The notes beneath the pieces were generated by a model. It had not been told where the DNA came from, ran no database searches, and worked only from the letters and a program-made list of their open reading frames with translations. Positions 1 through 12,800 of a DNA stretch of 64,000 nucleotides are shown here, one piece after another (positions within the stretch are counted from its first letter, which is position 1; every line of letters starts with the position of its first letter). The position numbers and the translations under genes are program-made. Origin of the DNA: Acanthococcus lagerstroemiae. Taxonomy: Eukaryota; Arthropoda; Insecta; Hemiptera; Eriococcidae. The DNA lies in the NCBI GenBank assembly GCA_031841125.1, contig CM063112.1, forward strand, positions 17,262,603 to 17,326,602. The letters run 5' to 3'.

Positions 1-1185
1 TACAGGATGAATTTCAGTTTAAAATTGATTAGAAATTGCTTAGTTGGAGCATTTTTTCCTTTCAAAACTATACTGTATTTAGTGAAATGAGCGGAAACAG
101 AATGAACATACGTATTTAGTTCGGCTCGCGTCAGACTCGGCGGTTTGTTTGGATGCTATGTATCTTGGGTACGTATAATACTCATAGTAAAATGCGAAAA
201 TTGGGTAATCATTTCGCGATTATTATTCTTGTAAGCGTGTACCAGTCGGTATTTTTCCTACTCTTAACGTAAATCTGCCAGCTCTGGCTGGGATTAAGTC
301 GGGTGTTGGAAGTTGCATATCGTTGGAATATGCTTGCACAACTCCTCAGTGGCTTAATTCGGTGATTGAAATTCGTTCTGGAGTGGAAAAAATGAATATA
401 CAGATTGTGGAAGTTCGTTGTCGGATCTGCTGCTTGTGTAGACTACATTCGGGAGTTACCTTATGGGTTATGTTGAATTAAGTTGGCGTATGTCAGTATA
501 TCTCGCAACACAGTACATTGAATACTTTTGTTTCACCGGCTACTGGGTAAAAATGATATTCGTGATAATTCTTATTGACATTTGCGCGGAAGAAATTACC
601 ACTGGGCTCTGACTGAAATGAATTGCATTTTCTTAGAACTGAACAACTTCCTGTGTGCAGTTATGAATGAGAATAAACGAGTGTATCATTTTGTAGGTCC
701 ATGGATGATCACTCCTTGGAAGTAATGATTCAATTATCTGCTAGGTATGCGACATAGTATTGTGATGAAGTTAGAAGAAACGGTGGAGTTGCCTTTACCA
801 GATTGAAGTCAGTTGAATCCCAGTTATGTATGTATTCGCATAAATAAAGATTATTTTATCTCTTGTTTGCTTGGTATACTATAGATACATATTTCCAGTA
901 GTTCATTGTCCGTTGAAATGTAGGTTAGTGCAGTTCAAAACTGCGATGTGTGAAATTCAGTTAAACACGGGAATAAAACTGACTCAAATAGCTGCAATAC
1001 TTGTGGATCTGAGAAACATCGTAATATATATTTTGATGCTTCTATAAGTTGTCCGGAAGCAATAGTAATAGCTATCTAACATTTAGTGAACCCTTTGAAT
1101 TTGAATTCTCTCAGGCTGCATGTGTTTTAGCTTCCATTTGTTAGTAGTACTATGCTCCTATCATTACTACAAACTGGAATTTATA
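1..1185. other. Unassigned non-coding sequence
   Basis: No long reading frame, RNA gene or transposon end is recognisable on either strand. Composition is ordinary A+T-rich intergenic or intronic DNA with no obvious tandem structure. It may be an intron or upstream region of a gene lying outside the window; nothing here decides that. Confidence 0.4.
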
Positions 1186-2310
1186 TTTTTTGACAGAGAG
1201 TGCGGATTCATTGCATGTATACTCTTCAGTATAAGGTTAGAGAATGCCACTTGTGACACTACATTGCGTTTTTCTTATTTGAATTCTACACGGTACCCAG
1301 TCAAGGGTTGAACACGGCGATTAGTTCCTGCAGCGATCTTGATGCGCATCCCATATTTGACGATTCATCAAACAAAATGTAAGTATTATTATGATCAGCA
1401 GTTTCCACAAGTTAAAACGAATGTAGTAAATGTATTGAATTATCCGCAGTTGTAGTTAATTTGTAAATATCACAAATTGAACGAAACTAGGATAGGCTCT
1501 GTGTGAAATTCTCTTATAAACTTCCCAAGTAAAATGTCGTTGGTTTTCTTGGAACTTTCTGTAATCACTTTTATTACTCATTACTTCACAGAGTGCCGAT
1601 TTCATTGCATGTATACTGGTTGCTAATGTTGGAGAAGAGCACTCGTGACTCTATACTGCGTTTCCAGTAGAAGTTGTTGTAATTGAATTCTATGTGACAC
1701 CTAGTCAGCGGCAATCTCAAAGCATAGCCCATTTGATGATTCATTTTTTCAAACAAATGTAAGTATTATGATCAGCAGTTTCCACAAATTGAAACAAACG
1801 CAGTAAATGTATTGAATTATCCAGTTGTAAAACTTGTAAATGTCACAAATTGAGTGAAACTAGGATAGGTTGCGTGAAAGTCTATCTTATAAATTTCCCT
1901 AAGTAAAATGTGCTTGGTTTTCTTGGAATTTTCTGTAATCACTTTTACTCTTAATGCAGATTTCATTGCTACTGGTCGCTAATGTTAGAGAAGATCACTC
2001 GTGACTCTATACTGCGTTTGCTGCGGAAGTTTGTCGTTATTGAATTCTACATGACAGCTAGTCAGCAACGATCTCAATAAGCGCTTCCCATTTGACGATT
2101 CATTTCTTCAAACATTTGTAAGTATTATGATCAGCAGTTTCCTTAAATCAAAACAAGCGTATAGTAAATTTATTGAATTATTCAGTTGTAATTTGTGAAT
2201 ATAACAAGTTGAACGAAACCAGGATAGACTATACTTGAAATTCTCTTACAAACTTCGAAAGTGAAATGTGCCTAGTTTTCTTGGAACTCTCTGTAATCAC
2301 ATACCCACTT
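1186..2310 (+). repeat. Three diverged tandem copies of a 360-380 bp unit
   Basis: Three successive blocks share the same order of landmarks: a segment like GATTTCATTGCATGTATACT, then GTGACTCTATACTGCGTTT, then GAATTCTA, then GATGATTCAT, then GTAAGTATTATGATCAGCAG, then a block ending TTTTCTTGGAA. The GTAAGTATTAT landmark occurs at 1379, 1759 and 2118, so the spacings are 380 and 359 bp. Copies differ by many substitutions and small indels, so this is an old local triplication. GTAAGT fits a 5-prime splice donor at the same place in each copy, which could mean exon duplication, but no convincing coding frame runs into it. Confidence 0.75.
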
Positions 2311-2469
2311 ACCTCTGTGTTGTTGATTCAATTCATAATAACATCCAGTTCCGTTCATTCCCAGATGGCAAAAGAGAAGGTGAAAAATTGGTAATACTAC
2401 CTTTGGATTAGCGAGTACAAATATACAGAGAACTGAATATAAAAATGCTTAGAGTAGTAGTAAATACTA

Positions 2470-3822
2470 GGCTTGTCAAAAAATTTTCAATAACCGGTTT
2501 TCGGTTAGCTGGTTATTTCTTTACATTTTTTTTTTTTTGACCAGTTATAACGGACACAATATATTAGTTAACCGATTATTTTGCGCCAGAGAAAAAAATG
2601 TACATACATAGGGTCTAAATCCCCAAGTTTCTGAAATTTACACATTTACAGAATGTAGGTTGATTGATAACGCAATGAAGTTAAAAGTTGAAACACCAGA
2701 TTTGAGCTTTAACGTACCATGAATTCTTTTTTGCATCTTCAGTCTCAGTGTATGATCCAAGATTCAAAAGAATTTTTCATTTAGAACTGAACACAGGTCT
2801 CAATTTTTCTCGATAATTTTAGTTTCAAGTCAGAACTTATGCATATCATCTTCGGGGAAGTACCAAAGAGTTTTTTCGGTGGTGGTGGGGGGGGGGTAAT
2901 AATTGTTGTAATTATTGATGTCTCAACTGACTCAACTGAAAATTCCCACGTATCAGCATTTTTTTGTATTGGCTAAATAAATTAAACCTTTTGAATTGTT
3001 GAATTTTTCCAACTTTTGATCCATGTACTAAAATTTCCTAACTCTAGTGTGGAGGCTCGGGAGCAAACTGCTCCCCGTGCCCCCTACTTTCGTTCCTGTA
3101 AGAAACAGAAGTACAGCAGTCCAGTGTTCTCAACTTATTACTGAAATGGTAAATTTTCCCAATTGCTTAGTGAAAAATTCCTACCGAGGGGTAAGTTGTC
3201 CCGTCCCCCTATCGGTACGTCCCTGATCGTCTCAAAAAAGATACGAACAGTTGAGCCGCCATTATCTTTTCATCCCACCAACAACACCGCTATCACTCAT
3301 TCTCTGATAATAATAAAATTGTTAAGAATGAAAATTGTTAATTTTGAAGATTGATTTGTTGATGTATTATCAAATGGAAGAATTTATCTTTCCTTACTTG
3401 TCTTCAGGTTTCACAATTTTAAGCGCAATAACATTAAATAGTATATTTGAGTAAGGTGAGAATCCTTTATAATTTTAGAATTAGTTTCTTAGAATTTGCT
3501 AAAAGTGAAAATAGTGGCTGTTTCTACCCATATAAAGTACGAGTTGGTAATCTTAATCACTTCATCTGAATCCGATTCTGAACTACACTCCTGAATTTCA
3601 ACCTTACTAAATATCCGACTACACGAATTTATCTATTGTGAACTAGTTTTGAAACTTTCAAATTCAAAATAGAACTTAGAGAAAACGCTAACGCTCTCGG
3701 TTATTTTCATCGGTTATCGCAAACATACAACTTATACGATTATTGTGTTATTTTTTGCACTTAAAATTAACCGAAAATATCCGGTTAACTGGAGTAAATT
3801 AACCGAAGCACTTTACCATCCA
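2470..3822. mobile_element. Possible hAT-like non-autonomous element (weak)
   Basis: The left part holds repeated AACCGGTTTTCGGTTA-type words near 2500-2575. The right part holds inverted relatives (CGGTTATTTTCATCGGTTAT and AACCGAAAATATCCGGTTAA) near 3700-3800, ending GAAGCACTTTACCATCC. Internal CCGGTTA repeats pointing toward each end are common in insect hAT-like MITEs. I could not find convincing matching termini or an 8-bp target duplication. The right end recurs at about 7850-7980 in the second copy of the large duplication, but the left end does not, because the duplication breakpoint at 2794 cuts inside this element. Confidence 0.3.
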
Positions 3823-5830
3823 CGTTGATGATTACTCGTTACCTATATGATTCATGAAGGATCAGTTCCAACGATCGTGTAATTTATAATTTGAAATACT
3901 TCAATTAGGTACATGTGTTTCAATATATAAAACTAACTATAATCGAACAATCGAAGCACTAACAAATTTCTTGTATACCTACACTTTTGTACTTGTGTGT
4001 ACATAAATAAAATGGTACTTTGGTCATATTATTCAAAGGATACTTTGTAGTTTGTAGGTACTCCTGGTCTGAAGTCTCTGCAGGGGTGTAGCCATGGATG
4101 AGTGGGTTGGTAATTTGAGATCTAAAGCCTTTCTTCAGCTTAAAAGTACAATTCTTAAAGTACCTACGGAAAATTCACAAAATTCTCGCCTGCTATGTAA
4201 AGGAACAGATATTCTCATCTCTTTTGTAACTCTGAACTTTCTCTTTTCCAAGGACCTATTCGCTAATTGATGGAGAGGAAGTGATTTGTTCTTTTTACCC
4301 CAACAAAAAAATGTAGGATGGGCCGTCTCCACTTGATGAATTTAGCCGAGAAGAGCCCTTGTGATAGTCTTATTTTTTTAACTCAAAAAACTTCACTTCT
4401 GAAGAAAAAGTTACCTGAATGGAAACCCCTCCCTTACCCCAATTATAACAATTTATCATTGTGATTACCTGCGGCCCCGGTAGAAGAAGTTTGTTTGAGA
4501 TGCCGTTGTTTTCGAGTACTGTATATTCATCGAAGCTTCAAACTGTAATATTTATTTTATTTGTAAGTGAAAAAGAGAAACATTTCTTCTTTAATTCGAT
4601 TTAGTTTTAGATTCTTTATTGATCTCAATTCTGAAACAAACAACTGGTTATACCATCATCTGTCTCAAATTTTTAATATTATTTGGTCCCATAATGATAC
4701 TTAGAATTTTTTCCAGGATTCAGAGCAACATTATTCCGTTTGAAGCAAACTCGACTAATTGGAAAAAAAGTTCTGGCCTTCAAAATTGGCTTTGTTTCGG
4801 TTCATAATTCTCTAGATAGTTAAATTACTGACTTCAGTAGTGGGGATAGTTATAAAGTCGAAGCTCCTCATTCATGAGAATACATCACTGCTCAAGTGTG
4901 GTACTCAAAAAATAACATTTTTTAAAGAATAGTTTGAAGACTAGGGCAGTGCCTCATGGAATGTGTCATATACTATTCAAAATCATGAAATAAGAAAATG
5001 TTGCTTTTCCTTTTGTATCGTTTTTTCATTGAGAATACTGCCTGTTTTATTCATTCTTTTTCTTGTTATTCAACGGAGTTTTGTTCCTTCGTTGCGGCCC
5101 TGAAAAAAATACAAGGTATAGGAATTTATGGTTTTTTAAAACACCAAAACAGTTCAGATTTTGGTGCTTGCTGGTTGTGCGTTTATTGTTAGGGCACGAT
5201 TATTTCCATAATTATGTGGCATACCCAGTACACGTCACAAGTTGGTAGATGGTTTCTTTGTATTTTAGAGTCAAGTGCTGGAAAACTATTGAAAAAAGAA
5301 CAGTTCATCCGCCAGATAGAAAAAACATGCCTTTGAACAGTTCTTGTCGAATCGAGTGGTGCAAGAGGTGTGCATAGTTCACAGATTCTTGATTAAGTCC
5401 CTTCCCAAGTTCGCGTTGGCCTAATGCTGGTAAATAATTTTTACAGGAAAGCACAGCTCTTGTCAGAGATTCAAGCAAAAATTTCTTGACGGTTTTCAGA
5501 TTCTCATTTCTAAGTTCTCCTTGACCTAACAGCTAATAAATAATTTGAGGAAAGAAAGAAAGAAAAAAAGAGAAAAAAACATAAGCAAAAATTTATATAA
5601 ATGTCTAGAGTAATATTTATTTGAAATACTATTTGCAACCTTTGTTGTCAGAAGCCCTAGAAAAATTGCCTCTTTATTTTAATGATAGTAATAATAATAT
5701 ATTTGTTTCCCTCTAACACAGCCGTGAGGCCAATTACGATGGAGGGAATAGATGAACATGATTATATATACTAATATATAGTACGAGTACATATGGGGTG
5801 AGGTTTTTCTTTAAAATTATACACAAACAA

Positions 5831-5850
5831 AATAATAATAATAATAATAA
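5831..5850 (+). repeat. (AAT)n microsatellite
   Basis: Uninterrupted AAT repeats inside an A-rich stretch; the equivalent tract in the second 4.1-kb copy is at about 9989-10007. Confidence 0.85.
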
Positions 5851-6017
5851 AAATATAAGAAATAAGAAATATAAAGCTCCCTCCCCCCATCAGCCACGCC
5901 GCGTCTCTTTTCATCACGCCCCATAATTCGGAGTACAGTACGCCCCCTACACCTTCTGTCAGAGGCCACCTTGAACCACCGGTGAGTTTAGAGTTTAGAA
6001 AGCTGTCTTACTCGAAC

Positions 6018-6560
6018 AACTCCGAGATTTGTTGTTTGAATTTTGTTATGTATAATTTCATGATTCGGTTAAATGGGGCACTTAGAAAATGATTTGCGTG
6101 TGAATACTCTGGTTCGAACAGATATGTATATCTAGTATTGAAAGTCGGGACCCGGATCCTAATTTTTTCCAGCTGCGTGGGTTCTTATATTCTTCCGTGA
6201 ATTATGTTGTGCATATAAACCAAAGAGGCTATGTCCCTTCGACCTCGCAAACTTTCTATCTGGTAGCCCCAAAGTAATTCGGCATAAGTTATGGAGTTTA
6301 TGTAGTATGAAAAATGTTTGTAATACAGGTATCTGAGAAACCGTTTTTGTTTTTTTTCTATCGCTGTTATGGCATCGGCCGTCGCTGGGTTCCATACAAT
6401 CGAAGCAAATTCCAGTTGCGATCTCACGAGCGAGTAATATATACGAGTATTATCAGAATTGTCTCGATTTTCGTAAAATTCTCCGTGTTCCTTATAATGA
6501 ATCCTCCCTGGAAGTTAGCCAGCGTCCCGATAATTCTGTTAGCTCAACATAAAGGTAAAA
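6018..6560 (-). pseudogene. Jockey/CR1-like LINE, C-terminal end of ORF2 (copy 1)
   Basis: On the minus strand the translation contains the post-RT region of an insect non-LTR retrotransposon. It runs from a block around FTKIETI, through VRSQLEFASIVWNP-like residues (RSQLEFASIVWNPATADAI), the IEKKQKRFLRYLYYKHFSYY and SLRGRRDIASLVYMHNIIHG regions, to an RVPTFNTRYT block. It reaches what looks like a natural stop just after ISELFE at about 6018. The frame is broken by a stop or frameshift near 6190 and another near 6430. Only the thumb-to-C-terminus portion is present; no catalytic RT motif lies in this copy, so it is a 5-prime-truncated dead element. The family label is from motif memory. Confidence 0.7.
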
Positions 6561-6951
6561 ATAAAGATTCACCTTCTACCCTTGACCGATCGACTTGATA
6601 GCTGAATTTTCCGTGGAATCTTGATCTACGATCGCTCTTTCTCCCAAGCTATTTCTCATACTTTTTATATTGTCTCATGAGTTTAAACTACCCCCCACCA
6701 TTCCTGTATCTCACAAAAATTCCCAGATACTAATCTGGTTCTGAGTTTGATTTAATGTTTATATTAAAACGTGTGGTATTCTATTTCTTGACGATAGGTA
6801 TTGTCAAATTCGTTAAATATGAATCAAGAATTTTAAAGATGTATTAATATAAAAATGTAAGCTGGAGACTCGACCTTTTTGTATCTTCATTTGCTACTGC
6901 TCGATATTTAGCCTAATTCTCTAATTCCCACTTTCCTCAAAATTTTTTGAC

Positions 6952-9900
6952 CAGGTCTCAATTTTTCTCGATAATTTTAGTTTCAAGTCAGAACTTATGC
7001 ATATCATCTTCGGGGAAGTACCAAAGAGTTTTTTCGGTGGTGGTGGGGGGGGGGTAATAATTGTTGTAATTATTGATGTCTCAACTGACTCAACTGAAAA
7101 TTCCCACGTATCAGCATTTTTTTGTATTGGCTAAATAAATTAAACCTTTTGAATTGTTGAATTTTTCCAACTTTTGATCCATGTACTAAAATTTCCTAAC
7201 TCTAGTGTGGAGGCTCGGGAGCAAACTGCTCCCCGTGCCCCTACTTTCGTTCCTGTAAGAAACAGAAGTACAGCAGTCCAGTGTTCTCAACTTATTACTG
7301 AAATGGTAAATTTTCCCAATTGCTTAGTGAAAAATTCCTACCGAGGGGTAAGTTGTCCCGTCCCCCTATCGGTACGTCCCTGATCGTCTCAAAAAAGATA
7401 CGAACAGTTGAGCCGCCATTATCTTTTCATCCCACCAACAACACCGCTATCACTCATTCTCTGATAATAATAAAATTGTTAAGAATGAAAATTGTTAATT
7501 TTGAAGATTGATTTGTTGATGTATTATCAAATGGAAGAATTTATCTTTCCTTACTTGTCTTCAGGTTTCACAATTTTAAGCGCAATAACATTAAATAGTA
7601 TATTTGAGTAAGGTGAGAATCCTTTATAATTTTAGAATTAGTTTCTTAGAATTTGCTAAAAGTGAAAATAGTGGCTGTTTCTACCCATATAAAGTACGAG
7701 TTGGTAATCTTAATCACTTCATCTGAATCCGATTCTGAACTACACTCCTGAATTTCAACCTTACTAAATATCCGACTACACGAATTTATCTATTGTGAAC
7801 TAGTTTTGAAACTTTCAAATTCAAAATAGAACTTAGAGAAAACGCTAACGCTCTCGGTTATTTTCATCGGTTATCGCAAACATACAACTTATACGATTAT
7901 TGTGTTATTTTTTGCACTTAAAATTAACCGAAAATATCCGGTTAACTGGAGTAAATTAACCGAAGCACTTTACCATCCACGTTGATGATTACTCGTTACC
8001 TATATGATTCATGAAGGATCAGTTCCAACGATCGTGTAATTTATAATTTGAAATACTTCAATTAGGTACATGTGTTTCAATATATAAAACTAACTATAAT
8101 CGAACAATCGAAGCACTAACAAATTTCTTGTATACCTACACTTTTGTACTTGTGTGTACATAAATAAAATGGTACTTTGGTCATATTATTCAAAGGATAC
8201 TTTGTAGTTTGTAGGTACTCCTGGTCTGAAGTCTCTGCAGGGGTGTAGCCATGGATGAGTGGGTTGGTAATTTGAGATCTAAAGCCTTTCTTCAGCTTAA
8301 AAGTACAATTCTTAAAGTACCTACGGAAAATTCACAAAATTCTCGCCTGCTATGTAAAGGAACAGATATTCTCATCTCTTTTGTAACTCTGAACTTTCTC
8401 TTTTCCAAGGACCTATTCGCTAATTGATGGAGAGGAAGTGATTTGTTCTTTTTACCCCAACAAAAAAATGTAGGATGGGCCGTCTCCACTTGATGAATTT
8501 AGCCGAGAAGAGCCCTTGTGATAGTCTTATTTTTTTAACTCAAAAAACTTCACTTCTGAAGAAAAAGTTACCTGAATGGAAACCCCTCCCTTACCCCAAT
8601 TATAACAATTTATCATTGTGATTACCTGCGGCCCCGGTAGAAGAAGTTTGTTTGAGATGCCGTTGTTTTCGAGTACTGTATATTCATCGAAGCTTCAAAC
8701 TGTAATATTTATTTTATTTGTAAGTGAAAAAGAGAAACATTTCTTCTTTAATTCGATTTAGTTTTAGATTCTTTATTGATCTCAATTCTGAAACAAACAA
8801 CTGGTTATACCATCATCTGTCTCAAATTTTTAATATTATTTGGTCCCATAATGATACTTAGAATTTTTTCCAGGATTCAGAGCAACATTATTCCGTTTGA
8901 AGCAAACTCGACTAATTGGAAAAAAAGTTCTGGCCTTCAAAATTGGCTTTGTTTCGGTTCATAATTCTCTAGATAGTTAAATTACTGACTTCAGTAGTGG
9001 GGATAGTTATAAAGTCGAAGCTCCTCATTCATGAGAATACATCACTGCTCAAGTGTGGTACTCAAAAAATAACATTTTTTAAAGAATAGTTTGAAGACTA
9101 GGGCAGTGCCTCATGGAATGTGTCATATACTATTCAAAATCATGAAATAAGAAAATGTTGCTTTTCCTTTTGTATCGTTTTTTCATTGAGAATACTGCCT
9201 GTTTTATTCATTCTTTTTCTTGTTATTCAACGGAGTTTTGTTCCTTCGTTGCGGCCCTGAAAAAAATACAAGGTATAGGAATTTATGGTTTTTTAAAACA
9301 CCAAAACAGTTCAGATTTTGGTGCTTGCTGGTTGTGCGTTTATTGTTAGGGCACGATTATTTCCATAATTATGTGGCATACCCAGTACACGTCACAAGTT
9401 GGTAGATGGTTTCTTTGTATTTTAGAGTCAAGTGCTGGAAAACTATTGAAAAAAGAACAGTTCATCCGCCAGATAGAAAAAACATGCCTTTGAACAGTTC
9501 TTGTCGAATCGAGTGGTGCAAGAGGTGTGCATAGTTCACAGATTCTTGATTAAGTCCCTTCCCAAGTTCGCGTTGGCCTGAATGCTGGTAAATAATTTTT
9601 ACAGGAAAGCACAGCTCTTGTCAGAGATTCAAGCAAAAATTTCTTGACGGTTTTCAGATTCTCATTTCTAAGTTCTCCTTGACCTAACAGCTAATAAATA
9701 ATTTGAGGAAAGAAAGAAAGAAAAAAAGAGAAAAAAACATAAGCAAAAATTTATATAAATGTCTAGAGTAATATTTATTTGAAATACTATTTGCAACCTT
9801 TGTTGTCAGAAGCCCTAGAAAAATTGCCTCTTTATTTTAATGATAGTAATAATAATATATTTGTTTCCCTCTAACACAGCCGTGAGGCCAATTACGATGG

Positions 9901-11095
9901 AGGGAATAGATGAACATGATTATATATACTAATATATAGTACGAGTACATATGGGGTGAGGTTTTTCTTTAAAATTATACACAAACAAAATAATAATAAT
10001 AATAATAAAAATATAAGAAATAAGAAATATAAAGCTCCCTCCCCCCATCAGCCACGCCGCGTCTCTTTTCATCACGCCCCATAATTCGGAGTACAGTACG
10101 CCCCCTACACCTTCTGTCAGAGGCCACCTTGAACCACCGGTGAGTTTAGAGTTTAGAAAGCTGTCTTACTCGAACAACTCCGAGATTTGTTGTTTGAATT
10201 TTGTTATGTATAATTTCATGATTCGGTTAAATGGGGCACTTAGAAAATGATTTGCGTGTGAATACTCTGGTTCGAACAGATATGTATATCTAGTATTGAA
10301 AGTCGGGACCCGGATCCTAATTTTTTCCAGCTGCGTGGGTTCTTATATTCTTCCGTGAATTATGTTGTGCATATAAACCAAAGAGGCTATGTCCCTTCGA
10401 CCTCGCAAACTTTCTATCTGGTAGCCCCAAAGTAATTCGGCATAAGTTATGGAGTTTATGTAGTATGAAAAATGTTTGTAATACAGGTATCTGAGAAACC
10501 GTTTTTGTTTTTTTTCTATCGCTGTTATGGCATCGGCCGTCGCTGGGTTCCATACAATCGAAGCAAATTCCAGTTGCGATCTCACGAGCGAGTAATATAT
10601 ACGAGTATTATCAGAATTGTCTCGATTTTCGTAAAATTCTCCGTGTTCCTTATAATGAATCCTCCCTGGAAGTTAGCCAGCGTCCCGATAATTCTGTTAG
10701 CTCAACATAAAGGTAAAAATAAAGATTCACCTTCTACCCTTGACCGATCGACTTGATAGCTGAATTTTCCGTGGAATCTTGATCTACGATCGCTCTTTCT
10801 CCCAAGCTATTTCTCATACTTTTTATATTGTCTCATGAGTTTAAACTACCCCCCACCATTCCTGTATCTCACAAAAATTCCCAGATACTAATCTGGTTCT
10901 GAGTTTGATTTAATGTTTATATTAAAACGTGTGGTATTCTATTTCTTGACGATAGGTATTGTCAAATTCGTTAAATATGAATCAAGAATTTTAAAGATGT
11001 ATTAATATAAAAATGTAAGCTGGAGACTCGACCTTTTTGTATCTTCATTTGCTACTGCTCGATATTTAGCCTAATTCTCTAATTCCCACTTTCCT
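6952..11095 (+). repeat. 4.14-kb tandem duplication, copy 2
   Basis: Direct repeat of 2794-6937, separated from it by 14 bases (CAAAATTTTTTGAC at 6938-6951). Copy 2 diverges from copy 1 after 11095, where TTCCT continues as TGAAATTTTG instead of CAAAATTTTT. All internal features of copy 1 recur in the same order. The short non-matching junction is what end-joining with filler DNA would leave, but a mis-joined pair of haplotypes could give the same picture. Confidence 0.95.
10176..10718 (-). pseudogene. Jockey/CR1-like LINE, C-terminal end of ORF2 (copy 2)
   Basis: Exact counterpart of the fragment at 6018-6560, carried in the second copy of the 4.14-kb duplication, with the same frameshifts and stop. 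Its presence in both copies shows the LINE fragment was already truncated before the duplication, or before the assembly duplicated it. Confidence 0.7.
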
Positions 11096-11583
11096 TGAAA
11101 TTTTGTTATATTATACACCTGAACCTAAAATAAAAGTTTTATCAAGTAGTTTTCAGTTGTACAGCTGTAATTATAATTACATTTTCATATTTTTAGGAAT
11201 AACCAAGCAGACCTGAAGTTTAGAAACATCGGCGATGAATATGCGGAAGAATTTGAAGAAAAACATCGGTGAATATGTGAATGGACAACACAGACTACAT
11301 TTCAATTTTCCGAAGATTTGTGCTAGTTCCTTTTTTGGGGAAAGGGATGGAAAAATTTGCAATTGAAAGTACCTCAATTTTATTTCTTATGTTGAGAAAT
11401 TAATGCTGACTGTATAGTTAACCGATTTGGTATAGGTATTGGGAAACTATAATGACTAGAGCTCGAATGTTCGTGCAGTATAATAGGTTTTTGAGCCCAT
11501 GGACAAAAGTTCCGTTTTTCGTAAATCTTTATCGGCTAAATGATTGCACGTTATGTTTTGTATAATGTAGGTACTCTTATTAC

Positions 11584-12800
11584 CTATGCTCCAAGGTACT
11601 TCAACTGGTCGACCATCTCTATTTTGTCATTTTCCAGGACTATTTCTGAGTTTTCGGGTTCTGTGTCTCTTGATACTACCATAATTCTCGTTTTCTTGGC
11701 GTCAGTTGTATCGTAATTATACGTGTCGTGTATTCTTTTTCTATAGCCAGTACCGAGGATTTTTTTGTTTTTTGCGCTTTGTGTCAAAATAACGGCGTCA
11801 TCGACGTATCGTATTTGACTCGGATGTCTGCCTTGATATCTGAAAATAGCTGCGTCAGCATGGACATTAAACAGAATTGGCGACAAAATGAAGCCCTGTC
11901 TTACGCGGCGTTCGATTTTCAATTCTTCTGTTTTTGTAGTTGCCCCTTGAAACTGCCGCAGTTTGCTGTTGGTATAGGTTTTTATAATTCGTGTATAATT
12001 TGCATCGATTCCAATATTTCTCAAAGTTTTGATTAATTTTATGACGTACTCTGTCGAGCGCTTTCTCAAAGTCAAGAAAGGCTAGATACATCGTTCGCCG
12101 GTTCTCTTTCATCTTCTGGATTAAAATATCCATAGGAAATAATGCTTCTCGTTCCAAGTCCGCCTTTGAAGTCAAAAATTTTCTTCCTATAATAGGTATA
12201 TTCGCATTTTTCTCGTTTTTTGGCATGAACGATTTTCAGGAAAATGTTCGTTGTATGGCACATCAAACTAATAAGTTAGTATGTCTGTGTTCAGTTAACT
12301 TTGGGTACCTAGTAGAATAAACGCTGATGTCAACTACTTCTTTGGTATATGGCCAGTGGTGTAAATTCTGTTGAACAGCTTAGTAATGAGCTTTATTTAA
12401 TTTTCATCGAAGGTCTTGATTATTTCAATTGTAACTTCGTCTGGTTCTGGAGCCCTACATGTTTTGGCATTTTTAACATCATGCTGAACTTCGTCTTGTA
12501 GTATATGGAGAATATTTTCATTATTCTCATGGGATTCCGATGTCAATACATTGCAGTCGTCACTGAATATGTAGCGAATATGCCGTTCCCACAGTGTGTA
12601 CATAATTCTTCGTTTCTTGCTGTTGGTCTGCCGTCATCATTTTTTAGCGTCATTGGTCTTCTTAACCATCAATACACTCCTGCAGTCACCTTCATTTTTT
12701 TGTGTAAATTTATTGTAGTTATCGTGTAGTACACGGAGATTTTTAATAGACATTTTTCTTCTAAGATGTCCTCTTTAGCTTTTCGGAGTTTTTGTTGTAT
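11584..12800 (-). pseudogene. Non-LTR retrotransposon RT fragment B
   Basis: Reading down the minus strand from 12800: a linker (QKLRKAKEDILEEKC), a WERHIRYIFSDD block and the start of the RT domain (APEPDEVTIEIIKTFDEN, consensus APGPD) at 12397-12603. After frameshifts come a SLM.HTTNIFLKIVHAK block near 12250, FLDFEKALDRVRH (motif A, first Asp of the catalytic triad) near 12080, RRVRQGFILSPILFNVHAD (motif B) and IRYVDD (motif C) near 11800, ending at a QLKYLG block. Several frame changes and stops make it non-functional. Catalytic-type motifs are still readable, so decay is moderate. It directly abuts fragment A on the same strand. A non-LTR RT is firm; the clade is not. Confidence 0.8.

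Larger units (their letters stand above)
2794..6937 (+). repeat. 4.14-kb tandem duplication, copy 1
   Basis: This block is repeated almost base for base at 6952-11095. The offset is 4158 at the start, 4157 after one C is missing from a C-run in copy 2 (near 3080 / 7237), and 4158 again after a one-base insertion in copy 2 (near 5423 / 9581). I noticed no other difference on reading. It contains the right part of a possible hAT-like element, an (AAT)n tract and a LINE C-terminal fragment. Such identity means either a very recent duplication or a false duplication in the assembly. Confidence 0.95.

Noticed and set aside
6314..6598. 94-codon plus-strand frame, repeated at 10472-10756
   Set aside because: It is antisense to the LINE C-terminal region and occurs in both copies only because of the duplication.
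11728..12036. 102-codon plus-strand frame
   Set aside because: It is antisense to the reverse transcriptase motifs of LINE fragment B.
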